From Acidipila sp. (lineage in GTDB: Bacteria > Acidobacteriota > Terriglobia > Acidiferrales > UBA7541): a stretch of 64,000 nt of DNA. The DNA lies in NCBI GenBank assembly GCA_010365215.1, contig JAAFGT010000008.1:1-64000 (forward strand), read 5' to 3'. This document shows, one piece after another, positions 7,725 to 17,749 of this stretch (within the stretch, counting starts at the first letter, position 1; every line of letters begins with the position of its first letter). Position numbers and translations under genes: made by a program. The notes beneath the pieces are model-generated. The model saw only the letters and a list, made by a program, of their open reading frames with translations. It was not told the origin of the DNA and ran no database searches.

Positions 7725-9097
7725 GACACGGGCCCCGCGGGCGAAGGTTCTTCCGCGGAAATTCCCAAGGCTCTCATCTTGCGGTAGAGGTGGCTCCGCT
7801 CCAGGCCCAGCGCCGCTGCGGTACGCGTCATGTTCCACTGGTTTTCTTCCAGCTTGCGCAGAACGATTTCGCGCTCGTAGGCATGCCGCGCTTCGGCCAG
7901 CGTGGCGAAGGCCTGCTGCGGGCTGCGCGCCGCTCCGCGATAGAGCTCCGGCGGCAGATGCTGCGGTTCGATGCGCGTGTCCGGACACATGATCACCAGC
8001 CGCTCCACCACGTTGCGCAGCTCGCGAACATTTCCCGGCCACGGATACTGCATCATCACCTCCAGCGCCGCCTGGCCCAGCTCACGCGCCGGGCGGCCAT
8101 AGGCCGCGCTGAATTCGGCCAGGAAGTGCAGCGCAAGAATAGGGATATCCTCGGTGCGCTCCCGCAGCGGTGGGAGATGCAGGGGAATCACGTTCAGGCG
8201 ATAGAACAGATCTTCGCGAAAAGCGCCTTTGCCGATTTCCTCGTCTAGTTTTTTATTGGTTGCGGCCAGAACGCGCACATCCACTTCCGTGGCTTTCTGC
8301 GAGCCCACCGGCTCAAAGCGCTGCTCCTCCAGCACGCGCAAAACTTTGGCCTGCGTCTTCAAGCTCATGTCGCCCACTTCGTCAAGAAATAACGTGCCTC
8401 CATCGGCCTTGTGAAATTTTCCGGTTTTGTCATCCGTGGCTCCGGTAAAACTGCCTTTGATATGGCCGAACAGTTCCGACTCGATCAACTCTTCAGGGAT
8501 AGCGGCGCAGTTCACTTCCACGAAAGGCATCCGTGCGCGCTGGCTTTGCGCATGCAGCGCTCTGGCGACCAGTTCCTTGCCCGTTCCGCTTTCCCCGTAA
8601 ATCAGCACGCGTCCGTTGGTTGGCGCGGTAATGGCGATGAGCTGCCGTAAAGATTTCATCGGCACGCTTTCGCCCAGCAGTTGGTGGTGCTGTTCGAGCT
8701 CGTTGCGCAGCCGTCTGTTTTCTGCTTCCAGGCGCACCTGTTCCAGCGCGTTGCGTACCGCCACCAGCGTCTTCTCGAGGGAAAGCGGCTTTTCGATGAA
8801 GTCGAATGCGCCCAGCTTGGTGGCCCGCACCGCCGTTTCAATGTTGCCGTGCCCGGAAATCATCACGACCAGCGGCGCGCGTTTCGATTCGTTCAGCCGC
8901 CGCAGCGTCTCCAGGCCATCGATCCCCGGCAGCCACACGTCGAGTAGAATCAGGTCGTAATCTTGTTTCTCGGTCGCGCCCAGGCAGTCTTCACCGGAGT
9001 TTACCGCCGCAACGCTATAGCCTTCGTCGCGCAGCACGGACGCCAGCGACTGCCGGATGCCGGCCTCGTCATCGACGATCAGTATGGAATTGGCCAT
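7721..9097 (-). CDS. ntrX: NtrX-like sigma-54-dependent response regulator
   Basis: An NtrC-class activator of sigma-54 RNA polymerase with 458 residues. The receiver domain (1-120) has the phospho-acceptor Asp53 in LLDVWLPG. The AAA+ domain follows, with Walker A GESGTGKE at about 168-175 and Walker B in GGTLFLDEVGDM. A Fis-type helix-turn-helix lies at about 425-447 (MTRTAAALGLERSHLYRKM). The sigma-54 contact loop reads GSFTGA (215-220) in place of the consensus GAFTGA. The start lies 4 bp after the upstream kinase stop, so the pair is one transcript. The NtrX name rests on pairing with an NtrY-type kinase; the targets are not visible here. Confidence 0.9.
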   Translation of the reverse strand: MANSILIVDDEAGIRQSLASVLRDEGYSVAAVNSGEDCLGATEKQDYDLILLDVWLPGIDGLETLRRLNESKRAPLVVMISGHGNIETAVRATKLGAFDFIEKPLSLEKTLVAVRNALEQVRLEAENRRLRNELEQHHQLLGESVPMKSLRQLIAITAPTNGRVLIYGESGTGKELVARALHAQSQRARMPFVEVNCAAIPEELIESELFGHIKGSFTGATDDKTGKFHKADGGTLFLDEVGDMSLKTQAKVLRVLEEQRFEPVGSQKATEVDVRVLAATNKKLDEEIGKGAFREDLFYRLNVIPLHLPPLRERTEDIPILALHFLAEFSAAYGRPARELGQAALEVMMQYPWPGNVRELRNVVERLVIMCPDTRIEPQHLPPELYRGAARSPQQAFATLAEARHAYEREIVLRKLEENQWNMTRTAAALGLERSHLYRKMRALGISAEEPSPAGPVS

Positions 9098-9101
9098 CGC
9101 G

Positions 9102-11405
9102 CTATCCCTGTGTCCCGGTCAGTGTTCCGCGCGGCGTTGCGCTCGGCGCTCCGGCCGCCGTGGTGACCGGCGTTACTGCAGGCGCTTCCGCCAGGGGCAG
9201 CCGAATGACAAACCGCGAGCCGCGCGGCAGATTGTCTTCCACGCGGATAGTGCCGTGATGCTCGGAGATGATGCGCTCGGCGATGGCCAGTCCCAATCCG
9301 GTGCCGCGCTCGCGCGTTGAAAAATGCGGCAGAAACAGTTTGTCTTTGTCGGACGGCGCTATTCCGTGTCCGGTGTCCGCCACAATAATCTCGACGGTCT
9401 CGCCTTGCGTGCCCAGGCGGGTGGAAATTTCCAGCTCCTTGCGGACGAAAGCTTCCATCGCTTCCGCGGCATTGTCGATTAGATTCACCAGCACGCGCCG
9501 CAGCAGTTCCGGGTCGGCTTTCACCGCGGGAAGTCCCTCAGCGAGCTCGAGATGCATATTGACGCCGTCCAGGCGGCCGGCGAACACTTCCACGGCGCTG
9601 GAGAGAATGGCATTGAGATCGCTCGAGACCGGCTTGACCTGCGGGAAGCGCGCAAACTGCGTGAATTCGTCCACCAGCCCTTCGAGCGTGGCTACTTCGC
9701 GCTCGATTAATCCGGCGCATTCCGAAACCAGCGCCTCGAGTTCGCCCGGCGGCGGGGCCTCGTGCGCCGGTTGTCGCGCCAGAAAGCGATTCAGCCGCTG
9801 CGCCGAAAGTTGGATGGGGGTCAGGGGATTCTTGATTTCGTGGGCGATGCGCTGCGCAACTTCTTGCCAGGCTGCGGATTTTTGGGCATGCAGCAGCTCG
9901 GAGAGGTCGTCGATGACCACCACAAACCCCGGGTTGGTGCGGCGCGGCCCCAGCGAGCTGACCGTCACCGCGGCGTGCAGCACGCGGCCCGGCAGTGCAA
10001 TCTCGATGTCCTGTGATGCTGTGCCCATGCGCCGGGCGCGCCGCATCAGCCGTTCCACCATGGGCGCTGCCGCCGCGCCCACCAGATCCGCCACCGCTCG
10101 CGCGCCGCGTCCCGTCTCGCCGAAAATTCTCACCACTGCGGGGTTAACGCGGTTCACCGCGCCGCTTTCGTCCACGGACAGAACGCCGGTGGGAATATTT
10201 TCCAGAATCGTTTCCATCAGCCGCCGCCGCTGTTCGATCTCGTTGACGGCCTGCTGCAGGCTGCGATTGAAATCTTGAATCTTTTCGCGGCTCTCGGCGA
10301 GCTGTGCGGTCATCTGGTTGAACGAGTTCACCAGGGTGCCCAGCTCGTCCTGCGCTTGTACGGTCACGCGGTAATCGAAATTCCCCTGGGAAATCTCCCG
10401 CGTCGCTTCGGCCAGCGCTCCAATCGGCACGGTAACCTGCTTCGAGAGATAAAGCGCGGTCCAGGTAACCGAGAACACCAGCAGCAGGGTGACCAGGAAC
10501 AGCGTCAGCAGAATCAACCGTTTGAATACGCGCAACTGCTGCTGCTGGCCGCCGTAAGTTTTTCGCTGCGCTTCGATCACCGCATAGCGCTTCAGAAAAT
10601 CGTCGGGGATCCGCCTGCCAACAAAGATCTGTTGATTGCCGAATGGCGCGCTGCCGGCGATAAGCAGGACGCCTTCCATTTGCCAAACTTCCGCGCCGCT
10701 CTGCAAAAATCGCACATGCGTCCCTGCTGGATGTTGCACTTTCGGAGCGAACGCCGTCGCGCTGGCGGTTACCTCGCCCTTCGCATTCACCACCCAAAGT
10801 GCATCCGCCCCTGGATGGATAATTTTGAAGGCGTCCTCGAGCGTGCCTGATTTTGGGCCGGTGCGGTGATCATCCCGCGCCCCATTCTGCCGGTTGTTGA
10901 GTTTGGCCTGGCCGGAACTTGCCGGCGCCGCAGTCGTGAGTTGGCCTGCCAGCGTGGCCAACTCCACCAGCCGCGCCTGGTTGCTCCTGCCCATTTCGTT
11001 CAACAGTTCCTGGCTCTGCTCGCTGGCGATTTCCAGCGGCCGGGGGAACCACTTCCCGAGCGTGCGGTTCAGCAGGGAATAGCTGACAAAAAACAGAAAA
11101 ATAATCGGCAGCAAAGAAATCCCCATCGCGCCCAAAACCATTTTGGTCTTGAACCGCGATCCAAGCTGCCCCGCGCGGCGCTCGCCCCACATTCGGAGTA
11201 AGCTGCGCGTCAGAATAAGCCCCAATATCAGCAGAGCGATGAAGATGAAGGTCGAGAGAGCGAGCAAAATTAGTAGTTGCAGCTCGCTGCTCGGTGCGAA
11301 TGGTACGTCGAGCGAACCCAGCGTGAAGGCGAGCGCCATCAGAATCGCCAGGCCCAGAAGGCCCGCGGTCTGCCACAGCTTCCGTCCTCGATTGGGCGCG
11401 GTCAT
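9102..11405 (-). CDS. ntrY: NtrY-like sensor histidine kinase
   Basis: A 767-residue membrane kinase, the partner of the NtrX-like regulator immediately downstream. From the ATG at 11405 the order is: two to three N-terminal membrane segments, another segment (MGISLLPIIFLFFVSYSLL), an extracytoplasmic sensor of about 200 residues, a membrane helix (ILLTLFLVTLLLVFSVTW), HAMP, PAS (TGVLSVDESGAVNRVNPAV), HisKA with the His in RIAHEIKNPLTPIQLSAQRL, and a HATPase domain ([28 protein letters not shown]). The frame is open to 11468, but the earlier start adds residues unlike this family. This layout is that of NtrY, which in other bacteria responds to nitrogen or redox state. The signal here is unknown. 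Confidence 0.9.
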   Translation of the reverse strand: MTAPNRGRKLWQTAGLLGLAILMALAFTLGSLDVPFAPSSELQLLILLALSTFIFIALLILGLILTRSLLRMWGERRAGQLGSRFKTKMVLGAMGISLLPIIFLFFVSYSLLNRTLGKWFPRPLEIASEQSQELLNEMGRSNQARLVELATLAGQLTTAAPASSGQAKLNNRQNGARDDHRTGPKSGTLEDAFKIIHPGADALWVVNAKGEVTASATAFAPKVQHPAGTHVRFLQSGAEVWQMEGVLLIAGSAPFGNQQIFVGRRIPDDFLKRYAVIEAQRKTYGGQQQQLRVFKRLILLTLFLVTLLLVFSVTWTALYLSKQVTVPIGALAEATREISQGNFDYRVTVQAQDELGTLVNSFNQMTAQLAESREKIQDFNRSLQQAVNEIEQRRRLMETILENIPTGVLSVDESGAVNRVNPAVVRIFGETGRGARAVADLVGAAAAPMVERLMRRARRMGTASQDIEIALPGRVLHAAVTVSSLGPRRTNPGFVVVIDDLSELLHAQKSAAWQEVAQRIAHEIKNPLTPIQLSAQRLNRFLARQPAHEAPPPGELEALVSECAGLIEREVATLEGLVDEFTQFARFPQVKPVSSDLNAILSSAVEVFAGRLDGVNMHLELAEGLPAVKADPELLRRVLVNLIDNAAEAMEAFVRKELEISTRLGTQGETVEIIVADTGHGIAPSDKDKLFLPHFSTRERGTGLGLAIAERIISEHHGTIRVEDNLPRGSRFVIRLPLAEAPAVTPVTTAAGAPSATPRGTLTGTQG

Positions 11406-11721
11406 CGCGTATGCCTCGGGGGTATAGGCCTCGAGCCAGAGAGGGCTGCAAACCGCATATACAGGCAAGATAGCGGGGGCTCTCCCGGCAAGTCAAGGCA
11501 GCAAAGCCTCCGGGCGGGTTTCAGCCGCAAAGTCATGATTTTAACGGCTCCCCACACCCCCGCCGGCACCCGGCGCGCCTTCTCATCCTTGACAGGGTGT
11601 TGCCGGATTCACTACGATGTCGCTAAATTCTATGGAGCAATGCTCCCTCATTAGGTCAGGATGGTCACGGCATCCCGCTATCAACCGAAGGGACGTGATT
11701 CAGTCTGTCAGGAGCCTGTGA
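11406..11721. other. Divergent promoter region between ntrY and pilB
   Basis: No gene is seen in these 316 bases. They separate the leftward ntrYX operon from the rightward pilus operon and contain the pilB promoter candidate at 11589-11618. The likely pilB leader is about 95 bases long. CAGGAGCC at 11709-11716 is the probable ribosome site. Confidence 0.6.
11589..11618 (+). promoter_or_regulatory. Sigma-70-type promoter candidate for the pilB operon
   Basis: A perfect -35 hexamer TTGACA (11589-11594) is followed after 18 bases by TACGAT (11613-11618), four of six matches to TATAAT. Transcription would start near 11625. It is the only good candidate upstream of pilB and has the right orientation. 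Confidence 0.5.
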
Positions 11722-13437
11722 ATGTCTGCCCGATTGGGCGAACTTCTGGTTAAAGAAAAACTGATCTCGCAGGACCAGTTAAAGCAGGCCTTGGACCACC
11801 AGAAATCCCACGGGGGAAGGCTGGGCACGGCTTTGGTGAAATTGGGGCTGGTCACCGACGACGAGGTGACCGCTGTTTTGTCACGCCAATACGGCGTTCC
11901 GTCCATCAACCTCAAGTTTTATGAAGTCGACCCCGCGGTGGTAAAGCTGATCCCGCAGGAAACCGCTGTCCGGTACCAAATCGTTCCGCTCTCGCGCGTC
12001 GGTTCCACGCTGACCATCGCGATGACCGATCCCACGAACGTCTTCGCCATGGACGACATCAAGTTCATGACCGGCTTCAACGTGGAGCCCGTGGTCGCAT
12101 CGGAATCCGCTATTGCCGGAGCCATCGTTAAATTTTATGGAGAGTCGTCGAGCGTTCAGGAGCTCGACAAGGTCATCAAGGATCTGGCCGGCGATGAAGC
12201 GGACCTGGAGCTGGCCACCGAAGAGCAAGAGATGGACTTGGCGTCCCTGGAAAAGGCCGCCGAGGAAGCGCCCATCATCAAGCTGGTCAACCTCATACTC
12301 ACCGACGCGGTGCGGCGCGGCGCCAGCGACATTCACATCGAGCCTTACGAAAAAGAATACCGCGTACGCTTCCGCACGGACGGCATCCTGCAAAACGTGA
12401 TGGCCCCGCCGATGAAGTTGAAGGATGCCATCACCAGCCGCCTGAAGATCATGGCCAAGCTCGACATCAGCGAGAAGCGCCTGCCGCAAGACGGCCGCAT
12501 CATGATCAAGTTTTCCAAGGACGGCAAAAAGAGGGAGCTCGACTTTCGCGTTTCTACCGTCCCCACGCTCTTCGGTGAAAAAGTTGTTTTGCGCCTTCTG
12601 GACAAGGAAAACCTGCGCCTGGATATGACCAAGCTGGGGTTTGAGCAGGAATCGCTGACCAAGTTCGAGCGCAACATCTTAAAGCCCTACGGCATGGTGC
12701 TGGTCACCGGCCCCACCGGGTCGGGCAAGACCAATACGCTGTATTCCTCGGTCGCGCGCCTCAACCAGCCAGAGACCAATATTATGACTGCCGAGGATCC
12801 AGTCGAGTTTCAACTCGCCGGCGTCAACCAAGTGCAGATGAAAGAGCAGATCGGGCTGAACTTCGCCGCCGCGCTGCGCGCTTTTTTGCGGCAAGACCCC
12901 AACATCATTCTGGTGGGAGAGATTCGCGACTTTGAAACCGCGGAGATTGCCGTGAAGGCCTCGCTCACCGGCCACCTGGTGCTCTCTACGCTGCACACCA
13001 ATGACGCGCCTTCCACCATCAGCCGCCTGATGAACATGGGCATTGAACCGTTCCTGGTGGCCACCTCGGTGAACGTCATCTGCGCGCAACGTCTGGTGCG
13101 CCGCATCTGTGGGCAGTGCAAGGAACAGCTTCCGCTGCCGGAGCAGACTCTGCTAGACGCGGGCTACACGCCTGAAGAAGCCAAGACCATTAAAGTCTTC
13201 CACGGCAAAGGCTGCCAGAACTGCAACAGCAACGGCTACAAAGGGCGCGTGGGGCTTTACGAAGTGATGGAAATCAACGACGAATTGCGAGAGTTGATTC
13301 TGGTGGGCGCCTCGGCTATGGAGCTGAAGAAAAAAGCTTTGGAAAACGGAATGATCACCCTGCGGCGCAGCGGGCTGATCAAGGCCTCCACCGGGCAGAC
13401 CACGCTCGAAGAAGTTTTGCGCGAGACTATGTTATGA
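11722..13437 (+). CDS. pilB: Type IV pilus extension ATPase PilB
   Basis: PilB is the hexameric ATPase that drives pilus polymerisation at the inner membrane. The 571 residues comprise an N-terminal GspE_N/MshEN domain (about 1-150, starting MSARLGELLVKEKLIS) and a catalytic domain with Walker A GPTGSGKT at 330-337 and Walker B in PNIILVGEIRDFETAE. The family zinc site follows, two CxxC pairs: CGQC and CQNC. MshEN domains in this family can bind c-di-GMP; whether this one does cannot be read safely. The gene opens a pilB-pilT-pilC-pilS-pilR run with 13-57 bp gaps. A second, different PilB copy lies at 29561. Confidence 0.96.
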   Translation: MSARLGELLVKEKLISQDQLKQALDHQKSHGGRLGTALVKLGLVTDDEVTAVLSRQYGVPSINLKFYEVDPAVVKLIPQETAVRYQIVPLSRVGSTLTIAMTDPTNVFAMDDIKFMTGFNVEPVVASESAIAGAIVKFYGESSSVQELDKVIKDLAGDEADLELATEEQEMDLASLEKAAEEAPIIKLVNLILTDAVRRGASDIHIEPYEKEYRVRFRTDGILQNVMAPPMKLKDAITSRLKIMAKLDISEKRLPQDGRIMIKFSKDGKKRELDFRVSTVPTLFGEKVVLRLLDKENLRLDMTKLGFEQESLTKFERNILKPYGMVLVTGPTGSGKTNTLYSSVARLNQPETNIMTAEDPVEFQLAGVNQVQMKEQIGLNFAAALRAFLRQDPNIILVGEIRDFETAEIAVKASLTGHLVLSTLHTNDAPSTISRLMNMGIEPFLVATSVNVICAQRLVRRICGQCKEQLPLPEQTLLDAGYTPEEAKTIKVFHGKGCQNCNSNGYKGRVGLYEVMEINDELRELILVGASAMELKKKALENGMITLRRSGLIKASTGQTTLEEVLRETML

Positions 13438-13450
13438 GTCGGGAGAATCC

Positions 13451-14566
13451 ATGCCGGCAATAAGCCTGAGCGACCTGCTGAAGAAGATGATCGAGATGGC
13501 CGGGAGCGACCTGCACATCACCACCAACAGCGCTCCGCGCATCCGCGTCCACGGCAAGTTGCGGCCGCTGGACATGCCGCCCCTCGGCGCCGCGGATACC
13601 AAGGCCCTGGCTTACAGCGTGCTCACCGACGCGCAGAAGCATCGGCTTGAGGAGAATCTGGAGATCGATTTTTCGTTCGGCATCAAGAATCTGGCCCGGT
13701 TTCGCGCCAACGTCTTCCATCAGCGCGGCGCCATCGGCGCGGCCTTCCGCATGATCCCCTGGGAGATTAAAGGGTTCGCCAGTTTGGGCCTGCCGCAGGT
13801 GGTTAGCGGGCTTTGCGACAAGCCGCGGGGGTTGGTACTGGTTACCGGTCCTACCGGGTCGGGCAAGTCCACTACGCTTGCCGCCATGCTGGACAAGATT
13901 AATTCCGAGCGCGAAGAGCACATTATTACCATCGAAGATCCCATCGAGTTTCTTCACACCCACAAGCGCTGCCTGGTCAACCAGCGCGAAGTGCACTCGG
14001 ACACTCATTCCTTCGCGAATTCGTTGCGTGGCGCGTTGCGCGAAGACCCTGACGTGGTGCTTATCGGCGAAATGCGCGACCTGGAGACCATCGAAAGCGC
14101 TCTGCGCATCGCCGAGACCGGCCACTTGACCTTCGCCACGCTGCACACCAATTCCGCCATCTCCACCATCAACCGCATCATCGACGTGTTTCCGGCACAC
14201 CAGCAGCCCCAGGTTCGCGCGCAGTTATCGATTGTGCTGGAAGGCGTCCTGTGCCAGGCGCTGATGCCGCGCATCGATGGCCGCGGCCGCGTAATGGTCA
14301 TGGAGATCCTGATTCCCAACGTGGCCATCCGAAACCTGATTCGTGAAGACAAAATTCACCAGGTCTATTCGGCCATGCAAAGCGGTATGTCGCAGACCGG
14401 CATGCAGACATTTAACCAGTCGCTATCGGCCATGTATGCTAGCAAGCAGATCACTCTCGAAAGCGCCATGTTGCGGTCGTCGAATCCCGATGAGCTGCAG
14501 GACATGATCAGCCGCGGTGTGGCTCCCGTGCAGCAGAAGGGATCGCCGGTCGGCGTCCGCCGGTAA
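13451..14566 (+). CDS. pilT: Type IV pilus retraction ATPase PilT
   Basis: PilT powers pilus retraction and hence twitching motility. The 371-residue protein has an N-terminal PAS-like domain (GSDLHITTNSAPRIRVHGKL), Walker A GPTGSGKS at 133-140, Walker B around VVLIGEMRDLETI, and the PilT-specific AIRNLIRE motif at 292-299. It lacks the PilB zinc site, as expected for a retraction motor. The ATG is preceded by GGGAGAATCC. It lies 13 bp after pilB. Confidence 0.97.
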   Translation: MPAISLSDLLKKMIEMAGSDLHITTNSAPRIRVHGKLRPLDMPPLGAADTKALAYSVLTDAQKHRLEENLEIDFSFGIKNLARFRANVFHQRGAIGAAFRMIPWEIKGFASLGLPQVVSGLCDKPRGLVLVTGPTGSGKSTTLAAMLDKINSEREEHIITIEDPIEFLHTHKRCLVNQREVHSDTHSFANSLRGALREDPDVVLIGEMRDLETIESALRIAETGHLTFATLHTNSAISTINRIIDVFPAHQQPQVRAQLSIVLEGVLCQALMPRIDGRGRVMVMEILIPNVAIRNLIREDKIHQVYSAMQSGMSQTGMQTFNQSLSAMYASKQITLESAMLRSSNPDELQDMISRGVAPVQQKGSPVGVRR

Positions 14567-14623
14567 CATTTTTTATCCCCGACCGCGCGAGCGGCCGGGA
14601 GCAGGGAAGAGGAGGGCAAGCGT

Positions 14624-15835
14624 ATGCCTGTGTTTACTTATCGCGGCGTCAATCGCTCCGGAAGCACCATCACCGGTGAACGCGCCGCCACCAGTAAGGC
14701 GGAGCTTACCGCTGTTCTACGCCGGGAGCAGATCACGGTCAGCAAACTTTCCGAGAAGGGCAAAGAGTTTGCCATGCCCTCTTTCGGCGGCAGCGGTGTG
14801 TCGGCGAAAGAGCTGGCCGTTTTTACCCGGCAATTCTCGGTGATGATCGATGCCGGACTTCCCCTGGTGCAGTGCCTGGAGATTCTTGCCGGACAGCAGG
14901 AGAACAAGAGATTCGAGAGGGCCCTCAGCAGCGTGCGCGCGTCGGTCGAAGGCGGTTCCACGCTCTCCGCGGCTATGCGCCAGCACGAAAAGATTTTCGA
15001 CGCACTCTACGTCAACATGGTCGAGGCTGGCGAGACTGGCGGTATTCTCGACACCATTCTTCAGCGCCTCTCCGGCTACATTGAAAAGAACGTTAAGCTG
15101 AAGCGTGCCGTACAGTCCGCCCTGATCTATCCGGTTTCCGTTCTGTCCATCGCCGGACTGGTCATCATCCTGTTGTTGTGGAAAGTCGTTCCCATCTTCG
15201 CCACCCTGTTTGCCGGTTTGCAGGTTGAGCTTCCGCTGCCCACGCGCATCGTCATGGGCATGAGCGCCTTCGTGGGCAGCATCTGGGGTCTGCTCATCGC
15301 TGTTCTTTTCGGGTTGACGTGTTTCGGATTGTCGGTGTGGTATGGCACGCCGCAGGGCCGATACATCCTGGACAGCATCCTGCTGAAGCTGCCGCTGATC
15401 GGTATCCTGCTGCGCAAGATCGGAGTGGCGCGATTCACGCGCACGCTCGGCACGCTCATCTCCAGCGGTGTGCCCATTCTCGACGGGCTCGACATCACCG
15501 CGCGCACATCGGGGAACGCGGTCATCGAGCGCGCTCTGCAGAAGACTCGCAAGGCCGTTGAAGCAGGCCGTACGCTGGTGGATCCACTCAAAGAAAGCGG
15601 CGTCTTTCCAACCATGGTGACGCAGATGATCGGAGTGGGCGAACAGACCGGCGCCATGGATGCCATGCTCTCCAAGATTGCCGACTTTTATGAAGACGAG
15701 GTCGACGCTGCGGTAAAGGATCTTTTGACGGCTATGGAGCCCCTGATGATTGTCTTGCTCGGCGGCGTAGTCGGCGGCGTAGTGATCTCCATGTACCTGC
15801 CGCTGTTCACACTGATCGGCAAGCTGGCAGGATGA
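14624..15835 (+). CDS. pilC: Pilus inner-membrane platform protein PilC
   Basis: PilC/GspF is the polytopic platform protein on which the PilB and PilT motors act. The 403 residues hold two T2SSF domains (about 65-190 and 270-395), each with the family pattern FTRQFSVMIDAGLPLVQCLEIL or FTRTLGTLISSGVPILDGL, and three hydrophobic segments. The first 55 residues form the short N-terminal domain (MPVFTYRGVNRSGSTITGE). GGAAGAGGAGGG upstream gives a strong ribosome site. A paralogue lies at 28334. Confidence 0.96.
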   Translation: MPVFTYRGVNRSGSTITGERAATSKAELTAVLRREQITVSKLSEKGKEFAMPSFGGSGVSAKELAVFTRQFSVMIDAGLPLVQCLEILAGQQENKRFERALSSVRASVEGGSTLSAAMRQHEKIFDALYVNMVEAGETGGILDTILQRLSGYIEKNVKLKRAVQSALIYPVSVLSIAGLVIILLLWKVVPIFATLFAGLQVELPLPTRIVMGMSAFVGSIWGLLIAVLFGLTCFGLSVWYGTPQGRYILDSILLKLPLIGILLRKIGVARFTRTLGTLISSGVPILDGLDITARTSGNAVIERALQKTRKAVEAGRTLVDPLKESGVFPTMVTQMIGVGEQTGAMDAMLSKIADFYEDEVDAAVKDLLTAMEPLMIVLLGGVVGGVVISMYLPLFTLIGKLAG

Positions 15836-15873
15836 GCTACGGAGGGTAGCGTCACGAGGACACGGTCACCACA

Positions 15874-17694
15874 GTGACCTCCCAGGATCCTTCAGAAGCC
15901 GCACGCGGAGCGGTCCGCGTGTCCTCCGCCCGCGCTGCCCGCCAGGACGTCCACCCCTGGTTTGCACCGGCCGCCGTGGATCTGCGCGTCTGGCTGTTCT
16001 GGCTGGCGCGTGTTCGCTTCGTAATCATCACTGTTCTCTTTTCCGTCGTTCTGGTCCTGCAGAAGTACACAGCACTTCCCGCGCCCGCGCGTTACTTCGT
16101 TCCGCTGGTACTGATCTGGTACACGCTGGCGCTTTTTTTCGGGCTCTTGATGCGCGCCCTGCCGCCCTTCGCGGCCATGCCGCGCTGGCTGGCGCCGGTG
16201 CAGGTCACTTGCGACCTGCTGATGACCACCGGCGTGGTCTTCGTTACCGGAGGCCATGAGAGCTACTTCATCTCCCTCTATCTTCTGGGCATCCTGTTCT
16301 CGAGCATCCTGTTTACTCGCCGGGGAACTTTCATTGTTGCCGGCTCCTGTTTCGTTTTGCTGGGCAGCCTGGTCGAGCTCACCTACTACGATAAAATTCC
16401 CCGCACAGCGGTTAGCTTCCCCAGCGAGGCTTCGTTGCAGAGCTGGATGCTCAGCAACCTGTTTTATTTCATGGCTGTGGCCTATCTCTCCAGCCTCCTG
16501 ATGCTGACCTTGAGGCGTCGCGGTGTGGAGCTCGAAGCCCAGCGGGAAGAATTGCTCGATCTGCGCGCCTTTAATGACGACATTATCGAATCCATGCGCG
16601 GAGGCCTGCTGACCACCGACGTGGAAGGCCGCATCCTGCTGCTCAATCGTGCCGGCGAGGAAATCACCGGCTACCGTTTTTCGAGCCTGTCCGGAGGCAT
16701 GCTGCGCGATGTGTTTCCTGAATTTCTTCTGGACCCGCCTTCGTCGCCTGACGGCACCGACCCCGTGGCCGGCGACCCGGCGCGCGAGGGCCGCAAGGAA
16801 ATTTCGTTTCGCGATGCCGCAGGGCACGAGCGCTTCGTGGGTATTTCCGTTTCGCCCTTGCGCTCTCCGGCGCGCGGCGAGTTCGCTATCATTGGATTCG
16901 TTTACAACTTTCAGGACCTGACCGAGCTCAAGCGCCTGGAGCAGGAAGTGGCCGCCCGCGACCGCATGGCTGCGCTCGGGCGCTTGTCCGCGGCCATCGC
17001 CCACGAAATTCGCCAGCCGCTCACCGCCATGGCCGGCGCCGTGAAGGAGCTGGCGCGCCTCGTGCCGCTCGAAGAAGACGAGCGCCGCCTGGTGCGCATC
17101 GTCAATCAGGAATCCGAACGCCTCAACCAGATCATCACCGATGTGCTCAACTATTCCGGCGAAAAAACTTATGTTTTTGCAGCGGAGGATCCCGCGGAGC
17201 TCTTGGAGGAAACTCTTCTTCTCTTGCAGCGCCAACCCGGTTACGTGGACGGGCGCTACCGCATCGAGCGCATCTTCGGACCGAATCCCATGCGCATCTC
17301 CGTAGACCGCGACCGCATCAAGCAGGTGTTCTGGAACCTTTGCGACAATGCCTTTCGTGCCATGCCGGACGGAGGTACTCTCACCGTGCGCCTCGAAGCG
17401 CGTCGCGACGGCGTGCGCATCGACTTTCGCGACACCGGCGTGGGTATGGACAGAAAAGATATGGGCAAGATTTTCGAGCCGTACCACTCCACTTTTCCGG
17501 GAGGCACCGGACTCGGGCTGGCTATTGTTTACGAAATTGTGGAGGCCCACGGCGGCAGGATTCGCGTGACATCGCGCAAGAATGAAGGTTCCGAATTTAC
17601 CGTAGAGCTTCCGCTCACCCCGGTGCCGCCAGCGGGTGCCAGGCAGGGCCGGGGCCGCACCTCCGCCCCGCAGACGACCCCAGCCGGCAAGTAG
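15874..17694 (+). CDS. pilS: PilS-like sensor histidine kinase
   Basis: A membrane sensor kinase, the likely partner of PilR. The start is a GTG at 15874. The N-terminal 210 residues contain about six membrane segments, as in PilS, then a short coiled coil and a PAS domain (about 230-350, [20 protein letters not shown]). HisKA follows with His377 in [13 protein letters not shown]. The HATPase domain carries [29 protein letters not shown] and [13 protein letters not shown]. In pseudomonads and Myxococcus, PilS controls pilin gene expression through PilR. Position between pilC and pilR supports that role, and pilin promoters of the right class lie downstream. Confidence 0.92.
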   Translation: MTSQDPSEAARGAVRVSSARAARQDVHPWFAPAAVDLRVWLFWLARVRFVIITVLFSVVLVLQKYTALPAPARYFVPLVLIWYTLALFFGLLMRALPPFAAMPRWLAPVQVTCDLLMTTGVVFVTGGHESYFISLYLLGILFSSILFTRRGTFIVAGSCFVLLGSLVELTYYDKIPRTAVSFPSEASLQSWMLSNLFYFMAVAYLSSLLMLTLRRRGVELEAQREELLDLRAFNDDIIESMRGGLLTTDVEGRILLLNRAGEEITGYRFSSLSGGMLRDVFPEFLLDPPSSPDGTDPVAGDPAREGRKEISFRDAAGHERFVGISVSPLRSPARGEFAIIGFVYNFQDLTELKRLEQEVAARDRMAALGRLSAAIAHEIRQPLTAMAGAVKELARLVPLEEDERRLVRIVNQESERLNQIITDVLNYSGEKTYVFAAEDPAELLEETLLLLQRQPGYVDGRYRIERIFGPNPMRISVDRDRIKQVFWNLCDNAFRAMPDGGTLTVRLEARRDGVRIDFRDTGVGMDRKDMGKIFEPYHSTFPGGTGLGLAIVYEIVEAHGGRIRVTSRKNEGSEFTVELPLTPVPPAGARQGRGRTSAPQTTPAGK

Positions 17695-17749
17695 CCCGCG
17701 GCGGGCGGGTGGTGGTCAGCCCGAAACTTGAGGAGCGATCGAGATATTT

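Noticed and set aside
15892-17550. 552-codon open frame on the minus strand opposite pilS
   Set aside because: The plus strand encodes a complete kinase with all boxes; the minus frame has no family features and is His/Gln-rich like other shadows.
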